Positions 33,439 through 42,736 of a stretch of 64,000 nucleotides of DNA are shown in pieces. The notes beneath the pieces are model-generated. The model ran no database searches, had not been told where the DNA came from, and worked only from the letters and a program-made list of their open reading frames with translations. A program made the position numbers and the translations under genes. Origin of the DNA: Microtetraspora niveoalba (GTDB lineage: Bacteria > Actinomycetota > Actinomycetes > Streptosporangiales > Streptosporangiaceae); NCBI RefSeq assembly GCF_001570405.1, contig NZ_BBYM01000024.1, positions 1 through 64,000 of the forward strand. Reading direction: 5' to 3'. Every line of letters begins with the position of its first letter. The stretch's first letter is position 1.

Positions 33439-33987
33439 CTACGTGGCGCCCTGACTCATCGTCGTAACGGTCGGGTCGTGGACCTGCCGATCCCAGGACA
33501 TGGCCATCGGCTCGGACGGGAGGTCACCGTTCAGCAGGCGTTCCAGCAGATCGGCCAGACCGGCGGGAAGCACGCATTCGTCGGTGGCGTGCAGTTCGGG
33601 CACCGTCCACCAGCGGAAGACGTCCAGCAGGGAGCGTTCGTGCCTTTCCATGCCCGAGACATCCACCCGCAGGGGAGGGACGCGGAGGAAGAAGAAGGCG
33701 TGCCGTGAGTGCATCGGCGTGCCGTCGTTGCGGATCCAGTCGCCCGCGCTGGTGGCCACGACCGCTCCCAAGGCGTCGGGTGTGGTGTCGTGGCCGATCT
33801 CCTCGCGGAGCTCACGTGCGGCCGCGGCACTCGGCGTCTCCCCTGGCCTGATGCCGCCGCCGGGGGTGTACCAGGCGTAGTAGGGATCTCTGATGGACCG
33901 CAAGGCGCGATACAGAAGGATGCGATCGCGGTCGTCGACGAGCAGGACGCGGGCCGAGTCGCGCACGATCGGTCGGAGGGTGGGCAT
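33439..33987 (-). CDS. Nudix hydrolase
   Basis: 182 residues from ATG 33987. The Nudix box reads GGIRPGETPSAAAARELREE-I-G, with the metal-binding REL-EE core. The protein starts PIVRDSARVLLVDDRDRILL, a common Nudix beta strand order, and the C-terminus holds a WWTVPEL strand. Nudix enzymes cleave nucleoside diphosphates linked to another group. The substrate here is not evident. It is in line with the phosphatase gene at 34071, read the same way, with an 83-base gap. Confidence 0.88.
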   Translation of the reverse strand: MPTLRPIVRDSARVLLVDDRDRILLYRALRSIRDPYYAWYTPGGGIRPGETPSAAAARELREEIGHDTTPDALGAVVATSAGDWIRNDGTPMHSRHAFFFLRVPPLRVDVSGMERHERSLLDVFRWWTVPELHATDECVLPAGLADLLERLLNGDLPSEPMAMSWDRQVHDPTVTTMSQGAT

Positions 33988-34070
33988 GGGCGATCCTTCC
34001 AGGTGACCGAGGGCGGCCTTGGTTCCTCGGCCTCGGGCGGAATGATTCACCGGACCCCGGCCGCCGGGGC

Positions 34071-34502
34071 TCAGGGGGCGAAGCGGGAGACGAAGCGGCG
34101 TTGCCAGGGCGTCTCGACGGCGCGGTGTGAGTAGTGCTCCCGGACGTAGGCGACCGCGTCGCGGCCCGGCACGCCGTCGAGTACGGCGAGGCAGGCCAGC
34201 GCCGTGCCGGTGCGCCCCTGCCCGCCGCCGCAGGCGATCTCGACGCGTTCGGTCTCCGCGCGCCCCCATGCTTCCCGCAGCGCGTCGGCGGCGTCCGCGC
34301 GGTCGGACGGCAGCCGGAAGTCCGGCCAGCGGACCCAGCGGGCCTCCCACGGGACGGGCGGCGGCTCCTGGCCGAGCAGGTACAACGCGAAGTCGGGCTC
34401 GGGCCCGGCCGGAAGCGGGCGGCGAAGACCCCGGCCGCGGACCAGCCGCCCCGACGGCAGCCGCAGCACACCCGCGGACGTGGGCTCCCATGTCGCAGAC
34501 AT
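34071..34502 (-). CDS. Protein-tyrosine/dual-specificity phosphatase-like protein
   Basis: 143 residues from ATG 34502. The active-site loop CGGGQGRTGTALACLA matches the C-x5-R pattern of cysteine phosphatases. A general acid Asp is likely in WVRWPDFRLPSDR. The N-terminal lead MSATWEPTSAGVLRLPSGRLVRGRGLRRPL is common in this small actinomycete group. An upstream in-frame ATG at 34634 would extend into the promoter region and is less likely. Confidence 0.75.
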   Translation of the reverse strand: MSATWEPTSAGVLRLPSGRLVRGRGLRRPLPAGPEPDFALYLLGQEPPPVPWEARWVRWPDFRLPSDRADAADALREAWGRAETERVEIACGGGQGRTGTALACLAVLDGVPGRDAVAYVREHYSHRAVETPWQRRFVSRFAP

Positions 34503-34651
34503 GGTCGCGAGCGTAGCCCGCGCCTCCCGGACCGCGCCGCTGAATATCGGCCCTGAAATATCGGTACGCGTCGCGACTCGGCCGGGCGAAGGTGGTCGGC
34601 CACCGCGAACCGGGTCGATGCAGATCAGAACCATAGGTCAGAATCGATCCC

Positions 34652-37600
34652 GTGCAGTTCGGCATTCTGGGCCCGCTGGAGGCCCGGACGGGTGAGGGGG
34701 AGCCGGTCCCCGTCGGCGGGCCGCGGCCCCGCGCGCTCCTCGCGATGCTCCTGCTCGCCGCCGGACGGCCGGTCGGCGTGGACCGGCTGATCGACGGTCA
34801 GTACGGCGACGACGCGCCGGCCGGGGCGGCCAACGCCGTGCAGGCCCAGGTCTCCCGCCTCCGCCGCGCCCTGCCGTCCGGACTGATCGAGCTCAACGGC
34901 GCCGGATACCGGCTCGCGATCGACCCCGACGACCTGGACGCCCACCGCTTCGCGCGGCTCGCCCGCGAGGGACGCCGGCTCCTGGCCGAGGGCGACCACA
35001 GGTCCGCCGCGCGTACGCTCCGGGAGGCGCTCGCGCTGTGGCGCGGCCCCGCGCTGGCGGACGTGGCCGACGCGCCGTTCGCCCCGCCGCAGGCGGCCCG
35101 GCTGGAGGAGGCGCGGCTGGCGGCGCGCGAGGACCTCGCCGAGGCCGAGCTGGCCCTGCCCGAGGGCGCGTCCACGGCGGAGCTCCGCGCGCTCGTGGCC
35201 GCGCATCCGCTGCGGGAACGGCTGCGCGGGCAGCTCATGCGCGCGCTGCACGCGTCCGGACAGCAGGCGGCGGCGCTGGCCGTCTTCGACGAGGGCAGGC
35301 GGCTCCTCGCCGACGAGCTGGGCACCGATCCCTCACCCGAGCTGGCCGAGATCCACCTGGCGATCCTGCGCGGCGAGGAGAGCCGCGCGTCCGGGCCGGG
35401 CCGCCGGCTCCCCGCCCGGCTCGGCGGTTTCGTCGGCCGGTCCGAGGAGCTGGCGCGGATCGACACCCTGCGGGACTCCCGGCTGGTCACCCTGACCGGG
35501 CCGGGCGGCACCGGGAAGACCAGGCTGGCGATCGAGGCGGGCCACCGGCGGGGGCGGGACGCCTGCTTCGTGGACCTGTCCCCGCTCGACGACGGCGCCG
35601 ACGTCCCGCGCGCGGTGTTGGGCGCGCTCGGGCTGCGCGAGACGGGGCTGCGCGCGCCGGCGCTCACGCCGCCCGACCCCGCGGAGCGGCTCGCGGCGGC
35701 GCTGGCAGACGAGGAGCTGCTGCTCATCCTGGACAACTGCGAGCACGTGATCGGGGCGGCGGCCGGCCTCGCCCGGCGGCTGCTCGACGCCTGCCCCCGG
35801 CTGTCCGTCCTGGCCACCAGCCGCGAGCCGCTCGGGCTCACCGGCGAGACGCTCGTCCCGCTGGCGCCGCTGGCCGTGCCGCCGCCGGGCACGGACCTCG
35901 ACGAGGCGCTCGGCTACCCCGCCGTACGGCTGTTCGCCGACCGGGCCGCCGCCGTACGGCCGGGCTTCGCCATGCGGCCGGAGGTCGTCGAGATCTGCGC
36001 CGTGCTGGAGGGGCTGCCCCTGGCCGTCGAACTGGCGGCGGCGAGGGTGCGGACGTTCACCGTGGAGGAGATCGCCGCCCGGTTGGACGAGCACGGCCGG
36101 TTCGCGCTGCTGTCGCGCGGCGACCGCACCGCGGCGGCGCGCCACCGCACGCTGCGCGCGGTCGTGGAGTGGAGCTGGAGCCTGCTCGACCCCGACGAAC
36201 GGGCGATGGCCCGGCGCTTCTCGGTGTTCTCCGGAGGCGCGTCGCTGGAGGCGGTCGAGCGGGTCTGCGGGCCCGCCGAGGTGCTCGCCGACCTGGTGGA
36301 CAAATCCCTCGTCGAGGCGAGCGACGGGCGCTACCGGATGTTCGACACGATCCGCCTCTTCTGCGCCGAACGGCTGGCGGAGGCGGGGGAGGAGGAGCGG
36401 CTGCGCGACGCCCACGCCGCGTACTTCCTCGACCTGGCGGGGCGGGCCGAGCCGTGGCTGCGCAGGGCCGAGCAGCTCGACTGGGTGGCCCGGCTGTCCG
36501 CCGAGCGCAGCAACTTCGACGTCGCGTTGCGCCACGCCGTGCGGACGGATCCGGAGACGGCGCTGCGGCTGATCGGCGCCCTGGCGGCGTACTGGTGGCT
36601 GAGCGGGCGGCCCGGTCCGGCCGCCTCGGCCGCGCTCGGCCTGCTCGACCGCTTCGGAGCCGAGCCGCCGGCGGGGCTTGAGGAGGAGTACGTGCTCTGC
36701 GTGCTCCAGGCCGTACCCGACGCGCCGCCCGAGCAGTGGGCGCGAGCCGAGGAGATCATGGGCCGGCTGGACCACGAGCTGCGGCACCCGTTCGCCGCGG
36801 TCATGTGGGGGATGGTCGCCGGGCCGCCGGAGCATGCCTCCGCCCGGACCCGGCAGTTCGGCGCCGACCCGTGGAGCAGGGCCGTGGCGTCGCTCGGACG
36901 CGGGACGATGTGCGTGCTCGACGGCAGGGTGGCCGAGGCCGAACGCCGGCTGGAAGTCACCCTGGAGGGTTTCCGCGCGGTCGGTGAGCGCTGGGGAACG
37001 GCCCAGGCACACGAGTGGCTGGGCACGATCGCCGGCTGGCGGGGCGAATGGGCGCGGGCCAGGGAGATGTGGGCGCGCGCCCTCGACCTGCACGAGGAGC
37101 TCGGCGCCCTGGACGAGATGGTGGACGTGCTGTGCCGCCGGGCGGGCGGCCTGCTCCGCGAGGGCGACGCCGACGCGGCGGCCGCGGACCTGCGGCGCGC
37201 CGCCGAGCTGGAACGCAGGACGGGCCGGTCCCACCGGCCGGCCCTGATCGCGCTCGGGTGGGGGGATCTGGCCCGCCACCGGGGCGATCACGACGAGGCG
37301 CGCGCCCACTATACGAAGGCGCTCGACGGCGTCGCCCCCGGCACCTACGCGGGTGAGAGCACCAGGTTGCGGACGTTCACCGCGCTGGGACGGCTGGCCC
37401 AGGCCGGGGGCGACCTCGCGGAGGCCGGGCGCTGGCACGGCGAGGCGCGCGCGATCGCGTCCGAGATGCCCGCGATGGACGTCGCCGAGGTGGTCGAGGG
37501 ACTGGCCGGGCTGGCCCTGATGGAGGGGGCGGCGGAGCGGGCCGCGTTCCTGCTGGGGGCCGGGGTGGCGCTGCGCGGCACGGCGGTGGCCGGCGATCCG

Positions 37601-37717
37601 GACGTCGCCCTGGTGGCCGCGCGGGCCACCGCCGCGATCGGCGCCGAGGCGTTCGCGGCGGCGTTCGCGCGCGGTGCCGCGCTCGACCGCGCGGGGGTGT
37701 GGGCGGCGCTCTTCTGA
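34652..37717 (+). CDS. AfsR/SARP-type transcriptional regulator with BTAD, NB-ARC-like ATPase and TPR
   Basis: 1021 residues from GTG 34652. The first 95 hold the OmpR-like winged helix of SARPs (MQFGILGPLEARTGEG, PRPRALLAMLLLAAGRPV). The bacterial transcriptional activation domain (BTAD) runs to about 250. An ATPase core follows with P-loop LTGPGGTGKTRLAI near 285 and LLLILDNCEHVIGAAA as the Walker B and sensor, then a STAND-type winged region. The last 350 residues are TPR-like helices. SARPs activate secondary-metabolite genes by binding heptamer repeats. Such repeats lie in front of the next gene, its likely target. Confidence 0.92.
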   Translation: MQFGILGPLEARTGEGEPVPVGGPRPRALLAMLLLAAGRPVGVDRLIDGQYGDDAPAGAANAVQAQVSRLRRALPSGLIELNGAGYRLAIDPDDLDAHRFARLAREGRRLLAEGDHRSAARTLREALALWRGPALADVADAPFAPPQAARLEEARLAAREDLAEAELALPEGASTAELRALVAAHPLRERLRGQLMRALHASGQQAAALAVFDEGRRLLADELGTDPSPELAEIHLAILRGEESRASGPGRRLPARLGGFVGRSEELARIDTLRDSRLVTLTGPGGTGKTRLAIEAGHRRGRDACFVDLSPLDDGADVPRAVLGALGLRETGLRAPALTPPDPAERLAAALADEELLLILDNCEHVIGAAAGLARRLLDACPRLSVLATSREPLGLTGETLVPLAPLAVPPPGTDLDEALGYPAVRLFADRAAAVRPGFAMRPEVVEICAVLEGLPLAVELAAARVRTFTVEEIAARLDEHGRFALLSRGDRTAAARHRTLRAVVEWSWSLLDPDERAMARRFSVFSGGASLEAVERVCGPAEVLADLVDKSLVEASDGRYRMFDTIRLFCAERLAEAGEEERLRDAHAAYFLDLAGRAEPWLRRAEQLDWVARLSAERSNFDVALRHAVRTDPETALRLIGALAAYWWLSGRPGPAASAALGLLDRFGAEPPAGLEEEYVLCVLQAVPDAPPEQWARAEEIMGRLDHELRHPFAAVMWGMVAGPPEHASARTRQFGADPWSRAVASLGRGTMCVLDGRVAEAERRLEVTLEGFRAVGERWGTAQAHEWLGTIAGWRGEWARAREMWARALDLHEELGALDEMVDVLCRRAGGLLREGDADAAAADLRRAAELERRTGRSHRPALIALGWGDLARHRGDHDEARAHYTKALDGVAPGTYAGESTRLRTFTALGRLAQAGGDLAEAGRWHGEARAIASEMPAMDVAEVVEGLAGLALMEGAAERAAFLLGAGVALRGTAVAGDPDVALVAARATAAIGAEAFAAAFARGAALDRAGVWAALF

Positions 37718-37766
37718 CCTCGTCCGGCGTCCCGGACCGGAGGGCGCTGACGGCGCCGCCTCCGGC

Positions 37767-37795
37767 TGTCAGCGGCCTGTCTACGGGTTGTCAGC
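37767..37795 (+). promoter_or_regulatory. SARP-type heptamer direct repeats before the FAD monooxygenase gene
   Basis: TGTCAGC (37767), TGTCTAC (37778) and TGTCAGC (37789) start exactly 11 bases apart, one helical turn each. SARP regulators bind heptamer direct repeats of this spacing just upstream of the -10 box. A possible -10, GACGCT, lies at 37805-37810 and the ATG at 37818. The repeats sit 50 bases after the SARP gene ends. Confidence 0.8.
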
Positions 37796-37817
37796 GCTCC
37801 CGGCGACGCTCACAGGC

Positions 37818-39029
37818 ATGAACCTCACGAACAGCGACACGAACCTCCCGGCCGGAACGAACGGCATGCGCAACACGCGCGTCCTGATCTCCGGCGCCAG
37901 CGTCGCCGGTCCGGCGCTGGCCTACTGGCTCGACCGTTACGGCTTCGCCGCGACCGTGGTCGAGAAGGCCCCGGCGCTGCGCCTCGGCGGCCAGGCCGTC
38001 GACTTCAAGGGCGAGGTCCACCTCACCGTGCTGGAGCGCATGGGCATCCTGGAGGACGTACGGCGGCTGCAGACCGGCGGGACCGACCAGGAGATCGTCG
38101 ACTGGAACGGCCGCAGGCTCGCGGTGATGCCCGGGGAGTTCACCGGCGGCGAGCTGGAGATCCGCCGCGGCGACCTGTCCCGGCTGCTGTACGAGAGGAC
38201 GCGCGCGGCCGGCTGCGAGTACGTCTTCGGGGACTCGGTCACCTCGCTCACCGAGACCGCCGACGGCGTGCACGTCACGTTCGAGCGCGGCGCGCCGCGC
38301 ACCTTCGACCTGGTGGTCGGCGCGGACGGCATCCACTCCAACGTCCGCCGCCTCGCGTTCGGTCCCGAATCCGACTTCGTCCGCTTCCTCGGGTACTACT
38401 ACGCCCTGGTCGGCATCCGGCCGGGTTTCGGGAAGGTCCCGACGATGTACAACGAGCCGGGCCGGCTGGTCTCCACCGGCGGTCCGGCGGCCGCCGCCTT
38501 CTTCGCCTTCGCCTCGCCGCACCTCGACTACGACCGGTACGACGCCGAGGCGATGAAGCGGATCCTGCTGGACGCCTTCGCCGGGATGGCGTGGCGGACG
38601 TCCGAGATCATGGAGGCGGTGCGGGAGGCGGACGACGTCTACCTCGACTCGATCAGCCAGGTCCGGATCGACCGCTACAGCGAGGGCCGCGTGGTGCTGC
38701 TGGGCGACTCGGCGTACGGCAACACGCTGGGCGGGTTCGGCACCGGACTCGCCATGGTGGGCGCGTACGTCCTGGCGGGGGAGCTGGCCGAGGCGGGCGG
38801 GGACCATCGGGTCGCGTTCCGGCGCTACGAGGAGGCGTTCCGCGACTATGCCAAGATCGCGAAGAACGGCAACGCGGGTCCTTTCCTGGCTCCCCGCACG
38901 CGGCGCGGCATCAAAGCGCGCAACCTGATGTTCAAACTCGGCCCCCTCTTCTCGCTGATGATGAAGATGACCGACAGGTTCGCCACCAACATCACGCTCA
39001 AGGACTATCGGCCGCTGGTGCGCCGATGA
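37818..39029 (+). CDS. FAD-dependent monooxygenase (aromatic hydroxylase type)
   Basis: 403 residues from ATG 37818. The FAD-binding motif VLISGASVAGPALAYWLDRYG is near residue 18; it departs from GxGxxG at one position (G-A-S-V-A-G), as is common in the tetracycline-hydroxylase-like group. DLVVGADGIHSNVRR is the DG motif and GRVVLLGDSAYG the GD motif for the FAD ribityl site. These enzymes hydroxylate aromatic substrates, sometimes antibiotics. It follows the SARP gene with SARP-like repeats in front, so it is probably SARP-activated. The frame is open upstream into the SARP gene, but ATG 37818 fits the promoter. Confidence 0.88.
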   Translation: MNLTNSDTNLPAGTNGMRNTRVLISGASVAGPALAYWLDRYGFAATVVEKAPALRLGGQAVDFKGEVHLTVLERMGILEDVRRLQTGGTDQEIVDWNGRRLAVMPGEFTGGELEIRRGDLSRLLYERTRAAGCEYVFGDSVTSLTETADGVHVTFERGAPRTFDLVVGADGIHSNVRRLAFGPESDFVRFLGYYYALVGIRPGFGKVPTMYNEPGRLVSTGGPAAAAFFAFASPHLDYDRYDAEAMKRILLDAFAGMAWRTSEIMEAVREADDVYLDSISQVRIDRYSEGRVVLLGDSAYGNTLGGFGTGLAMVGAYVLAGELAEAGGDHRVAFRRYEEAFRDYAKIAKNGNAGPFLAPRTRRGIKARNLMFKLGPLFSLMMKMTDRFATNITLKDYRPLVRR

Positions 39030-39149
39030 CCGAGTCCCGTGGGACGCGGCGCGCCGGCGGGGCCGTGTGTCCGGGGAACGGCGGGCCGGCGAGGCGGCGG
39101 GGCGGGGCGGCGGGGCGTCGAAAAAATCTTGAAAAGAATGTGCCCGCAC

Positions 39150-39176
39150 TGTCGAAACGGCGCTCGCCCGTTCGAT
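39150..39176 (+). promoter_or_regulatory. Possible ECF42-type promoter before the DGPF gene
   Basis: TGTCGA (39150-39155), a 17-base spacer and CGAT (39173-39176) resemble the ECF42 promoter pattern described for Streptomyces (TGTCGA with CGA/TC at -10). A second TGTCGA lies at 39181. Such a promoter would be read by the sigma factor encoded at 41316. Confidence 0.5.
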
Positions 39177-39239
39177 GCGTTGTCGAAGGGCCGGAAGGAC
39201 CCGGCACACTGACAGGTCGCGAACGAAGGGAAGCCCGCC

Positions 39240-39614
39240 ATGCGGTACATGATCACCCTCAAGGTCACCGCCCAGCCCACCACCCCGCCGCCCGCCGAGC
39301 TGATGGCGGCCATCGCCAAGCTGGGCGAGGAGGCGACCAGGGCCGGTGTCCTCCTCGACACGAACGGGCTGGCGCCGAGCGCCGAGGGCGCGCGGGTCGA
39401 GCTCGTCGGAGGGAAGCTGAGCGTCACGGACGGCCCCTTCGCCGAGGCGAAGGAGCTGATCAGCTACGCCCTCTACCAGGTCCGGACGAAGGAGGAGGCG
39501 ATCGAGTGGACCTCCCGCTTCATGAAGATCCACCGCGACCTGTGGGAGGGCTGGGAGGGCGAGGCCGACGTCCTGCGCGTCTTCGGGCCGGAGGATTTCG
39601 CCCCGCGCGGCTGA
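39240..39614 (+). CDS. DGPF/YCII-domain protein
   Basis: 124 residues. It has a YCII-type ferredoxin-like fold with the diagnostic SVTDGPFAEAKE motif that names the DGPF group; MRYMITLKV starts the first strand. In actinomycetes DGPF proteins are encoded beside ECF42 sigma factors and are thought to work in the same stress response. Here a block of broken genes lies between it and its presumed sigma factor at 41316. Confidence 0.88.
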   Translation: MRYMITLKVTAQPTTPPPAELMAAIAKLGEEATRAGVLLDTNGLAPSAEGARVELVGGKLSVTDGPFAEAKELISYALYQVRTKEEAIEWTSRFMKIHRDLWEGWEGEADVLRVFGPEDFAPRG

Positions 39615-39737
39615 TCGCTCCGCGCGTATGGCGCGTCGCCGTACGACGTCCGCGCCGAGGCCCCCTGTGACGACATGTCACGCGGGACCTCGGCGGGGAG
39701 GGCCCGCCGGGACCGTGACCGGTGCGACCGCACCTGG

Positions 39738-40080
39738 TCAGTCCTCGTCGGCGGGCAGGGCGAAGAGCCGGATGTGCAGCGGGCGGGCGTCCGGCGGGGC
39801 GTCCTCCGCCCGGCGGCTGTACTTCATCAGCAGGGCGATGTAGGCGTCGAAGAACTCCTGGAACTCCGCCTTGGTCATGTGACCGAGACCCCGCGAGCCC
39901 TTCACCCACTCCGGATCGCGCCGGTACGCCTCGGGGAAGCGCTCGAACAGCGCGCGATCCTGCTCCATGCCGACCCGGTGGAACTCGGCGAGCACCGGAC
40001 GGTCCTCCGGGGCGAGCTGCTCGGGCGTCGGCAGTCGCAGGTCGCGCGGCCCGGCCTTGCGCCACCAGCGCTCCCGGCCG
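39738..40080 (-). pseudogene. Truncated gene, 3' part only, function not recognised
   Basis: Reading leftward from about 40080 the frame gives TGRERWWRKAGPRDLRL, then EFHRVGMEQDRALFERF, GLGHMTKAEFQEFFDAYIAL and ends ALPADED. A GTG at 39995 would allow 85 residues, but coding sequence clearly extends further upstream, where it meets the hydrolase fragment on the other strand. The 5' part was lost at that joint. The charged helical sequence does not match a family I know. Confidence 0.55.
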
Positions 40081-41209
40081 GTCGAGCGCTCCGAGGGCTA
40101 TTCGCTGTTCCAGCGGTCGTACTCGCAGCTCGCGGAAGACGCGCTCGGCGCCGTGGCCGCGCTGCGCGGCCAGCCGGGCGTCGACCCGGCGAAGGTCGGC
40201 GTCTGGGGGGTTGAGCGAGGGCGGATGGGTGGCTCCGATCGCGGCCTCGCGGTCGGAGGACGTCGCGTTCGTCGTGCTCGTGGGCGCGAACAGCCGGCAG
40301 CCGTTGCGCCAGCAGGCCTGGGCCGTGGCGGCCGGGCTGCGCAAGGCCGGGGTGTCGGGCCCGCTGGTCGACCGGACCGAACCCAACCTCTACCGGGCGC
40401 TCGCCGACGGCGGCATGTTCCCCGAGCCCTACTACGACCCGGCGCCGACCATAGCCGCCGTCCGCCAGCCGGTGCTCGGCATCTGGGGCGTCCACGACCT
40501 GCTGACTCCTCCCCGGGAGAGCCCGCGCGGGTTCGCCGCGGCGCTGGAGAAGGGCGGCAACCGGCGTTACGCGTTCCACTTCTTCGCCGGCGCCGACCAC
40601 GCCGCACACGCGACCCCCGACGGCGGCGTCACCCGGCTTCCCGAACTCGCCCCCGGATACGCCGACCTGGTCGGTTCCTGGGTCCGCGACGCCACGGAAG
40701 GACGGGCGCCCGTCGCGCGCACATCGGGGCCCGATCCCGTACAGGAGAGCCCGACCGTGCCGGTGGACCCGCCGGGCTGGTGGGAGTCGGCGGCGGCGCA
40801 GCTCGCGGCCATGGTGCTGCTCGTCGTCGCGTTCGCCGCCTATCCCCTGGTCGCGCTGGTACGCCGGATGCGCGGCGGCTCGCGCGCCCCGGTGAGCCGG
40901 GCGGCCCGGTTGCTCAGCGCCGGCGGGCTCACGGCGGCGCTCGGGTCGTTCTCCTACCTGTTCTATCTGGTGATGACCGGCGGCAAGCTGGCCGTTCCCG
41001 GACCCGTGCTGGCGGGCCGTCCCGTGATCTGGCTGGCGTTGCAGGCTCTCGCGGTGGCCGCCGTGGTCGCCGCGGTCCTCACCGCGCGGGCCTGGCGTCG
41101 GGCCCGCCGGTCCGTGCCGCGAGGGGAGCGGGCACGGCTCGGCCTCCTGCTCCTCGGTGGCCTGGTGTTCGTCCCCTGGGCCCTCTACTGGGGTCTGCTG
41201 CTTCCCTGA
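40081..41209 (+). pseudogene. Truncated and frameshifted alpha/beta hydrolase with membrane tail
   Basis: The remaining frame begins V-E-RSEGYSLFQRSYSQLAEDA and reaches DPAKVGVWG at 40203. Removing one G from the six-G run at 40205-40210 restores the nucleophile elbow GLSEGGWVAPIAA. The rest then runs on as a hydrolase domain (LGIWGVHDLLTPP, FFAGADHAAHATP with the His) and a C-terminal part with three or four membrane segments. The first 100-150 residues are missing at the joint with the fragment on the other strand. Two independent lesions make it a firm pseudogene. Confidence 0.7.
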
Positions 41210-41315
41210 CGGTCCACGGGGCCTGCGGCGCCCCGGGCCCCTCCGGCGGGACGACATCCCCTCATTCGGGGGCAAGGGTGCCGCCGGGTGCGGCGACGTG
41301 CTTGGATCGGTCGTC

Positions 41316-42608
41316 GTGACAGGTGGCGACCCGCGACAGGTGATCGAGGCGGTCTGGCGGATCGAGTCCGCCCGGGTGATCGCGGGGCTGGCCCGTGTGG
41401 TCGGCGACGTCGGGCTCGCGGAGGAGCTGGCGCAGGACGCCCTGGTCCTCGCTCTGGAGCGGTGGCCGGAGTCCGGCGTGCCGGACAATCCCGGCGCGTG
41501 GCTCATGCAGACCGCCAAACACCGCGCGATCGACCTGCTGCGCCGTAGGACCCGGTACGACCAGAAGCTCGTGGAGCTCGGCCGGGACATGGAGACCCGC
41601 CAGGAGGCGGCCGAGGCCGAGCTGGACGACGCGCTCGACGACCACATCGGCGACGACCTGCTGCGCCTGCTCTTCACGGCCTGCCATCCCGTCCTCTCGA
41701 CCGAGGGGCGGCTGGCGCTCACCCTCCGGCTGCTCGGCGGCCTGACGACCGCGGAGATCGCACGGGCCTTCCTCGTACCGGAGCCGACCGTCGGCCAGCG
41801 GATCTCGCGCGCCAAGCGCACCCTCGCCGAGCGGCGGGTGCGGATCGAGATGCCCGCGCCGGGCGCGCTGGCCGAGCGGCTCGCGTCGGTGCTGGAGGTC
41901 GTCTACCTCATCTTCAACGAGGGCTACTCGGCGACGGCGGGCGCCGACTGGATGCGTACGTCGCTCTGCGAGGAGGCGCTGCGCCTGGGCCGCCTCCTGG
42001 CGGGCCTCATGCCGGACGAGGCCGAGGTGCACGGCCTCGTCGCCCTGATGGAGATCCAGGCCTCCCGTGCCGCCGCGCGGACCGGCCCGGACGGCGCGGC
42101 CGTCACGCTGCTCGACCAGGACCGGCGGCTGTGGGACCGGCTGCTGATCCGCCGCGGGCTGGACGCGCTCGGCCGTGCCGAGGCGCTCGGCAGGCTCGGG
42201 CCGTACGGGCTGCAGGCGGCGATCGCGGCCTGCCACGCCCGCGCGGTGTCGGCCCGGGACACCGACTGGGAGCGGATCTCCGCGCTCTATCTGCTGCTCG
42301 CCCACGTCGCCCCCTCGCCCGTCGTCGAGCTGAACCGCGCGGTCGCGGTGAGCATGGCGTACGGCCCGGCCGACGGCCTGGAGATCGTGGACCGCCTGGT
42401 GACGGAACGCGCGCTCGCGAACTACCCGCAGCTCCCGGCCGTACGGGGGGACCTGCTGGAGCGGCTCGGCCGGCTCGGCGAGGCGGGTGAGGAGTTCGAG
42501 CGCGCCGCGGCGATCACCCGCAACGAACGGGAGCGTGCTCTCTTCACCGCTCGCCTGGCCGCCGTACGGGGAGCCCACGCCGGCGGGCCGGACCGCGCCG
42601 ATCCGTGA
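41316..42608 (+). CDS. ECF42-like RNA polymerase sigma factor with C-terminal TPR-type extension
   Basis: 430 residues from GTG 41316. Sigma region 2 (LAEELAQDALVLALERWPESGVPDNPGAWLMQTAKHRAIDLLRR) and region 4 (LTLRLLGGLTTAEIARAFLVPEPTVGQRISRAKRTL) fill the first 190 residues. The remaining 240 residues form the long helical extension with LIFNEGYSAT and VVELNRAVAVSMAYGPADGL that marks ECF42 factors and is needed for their activity. No anti-sigma gene is nearby, as is usual for the group. Its normal neighbour, a DGPF gene, lies 1.7 kb upstream. Confidence 0.88.
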   Translation: MTGGDPRQVIEAVWRIESARVIAGLARVVGDVGLAEELAQDALVLALERWPESGVPDNPGAWLMQTAKHRAIDLLRRRTRYDQKLVELGRDMETRQEAAEAELDDALDDHIGDDLLRLLFTACHPVLSTEGRLALTLRLLGGLTTAEIARAFLVPEPTVGQRISRAKRTLAERRVRIEMPAPGALAERLASVLEVVYLIFNEGYSATAGADWMRTSLCEEALRLGRLLAGLMPDEAEVHGLVALMEIQASRAAARTGPDGAAVTLLDQDRRLWDRLLIRRGLDALGRAEALGRLGPYGLQAAIAACHARAVSARDTDWERISALYLLLAHVAPSPVVELNRAVAVSMAYGPADGLEIVDRLVTERALANYPQLPAVRGDLLERLGRLGEAGEEFERAAAITRNERERALFTARLAAVRGAHAGGPDRADP

Positions 42609-42736
42609 CCGCCCGGCGCGTGGGAGCCGTGGGAACGCTGTAGGGACGGGCTGTGAGAACGCTGTAGGGACGGGCTGTGGGGCGCCGCGGTCGTGCCGCC
42701 GAGCCCCGGGCGCCGCGGGGCCGGAAGGGCTCCACG

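Noticed and set aside
35333-37438. Very long open frame antisense to the SARP gene
   Set aside because: Arg/Gly/Pro-rich sequence without any domain. The SARP frame on the other strand has clear motifs throughout.
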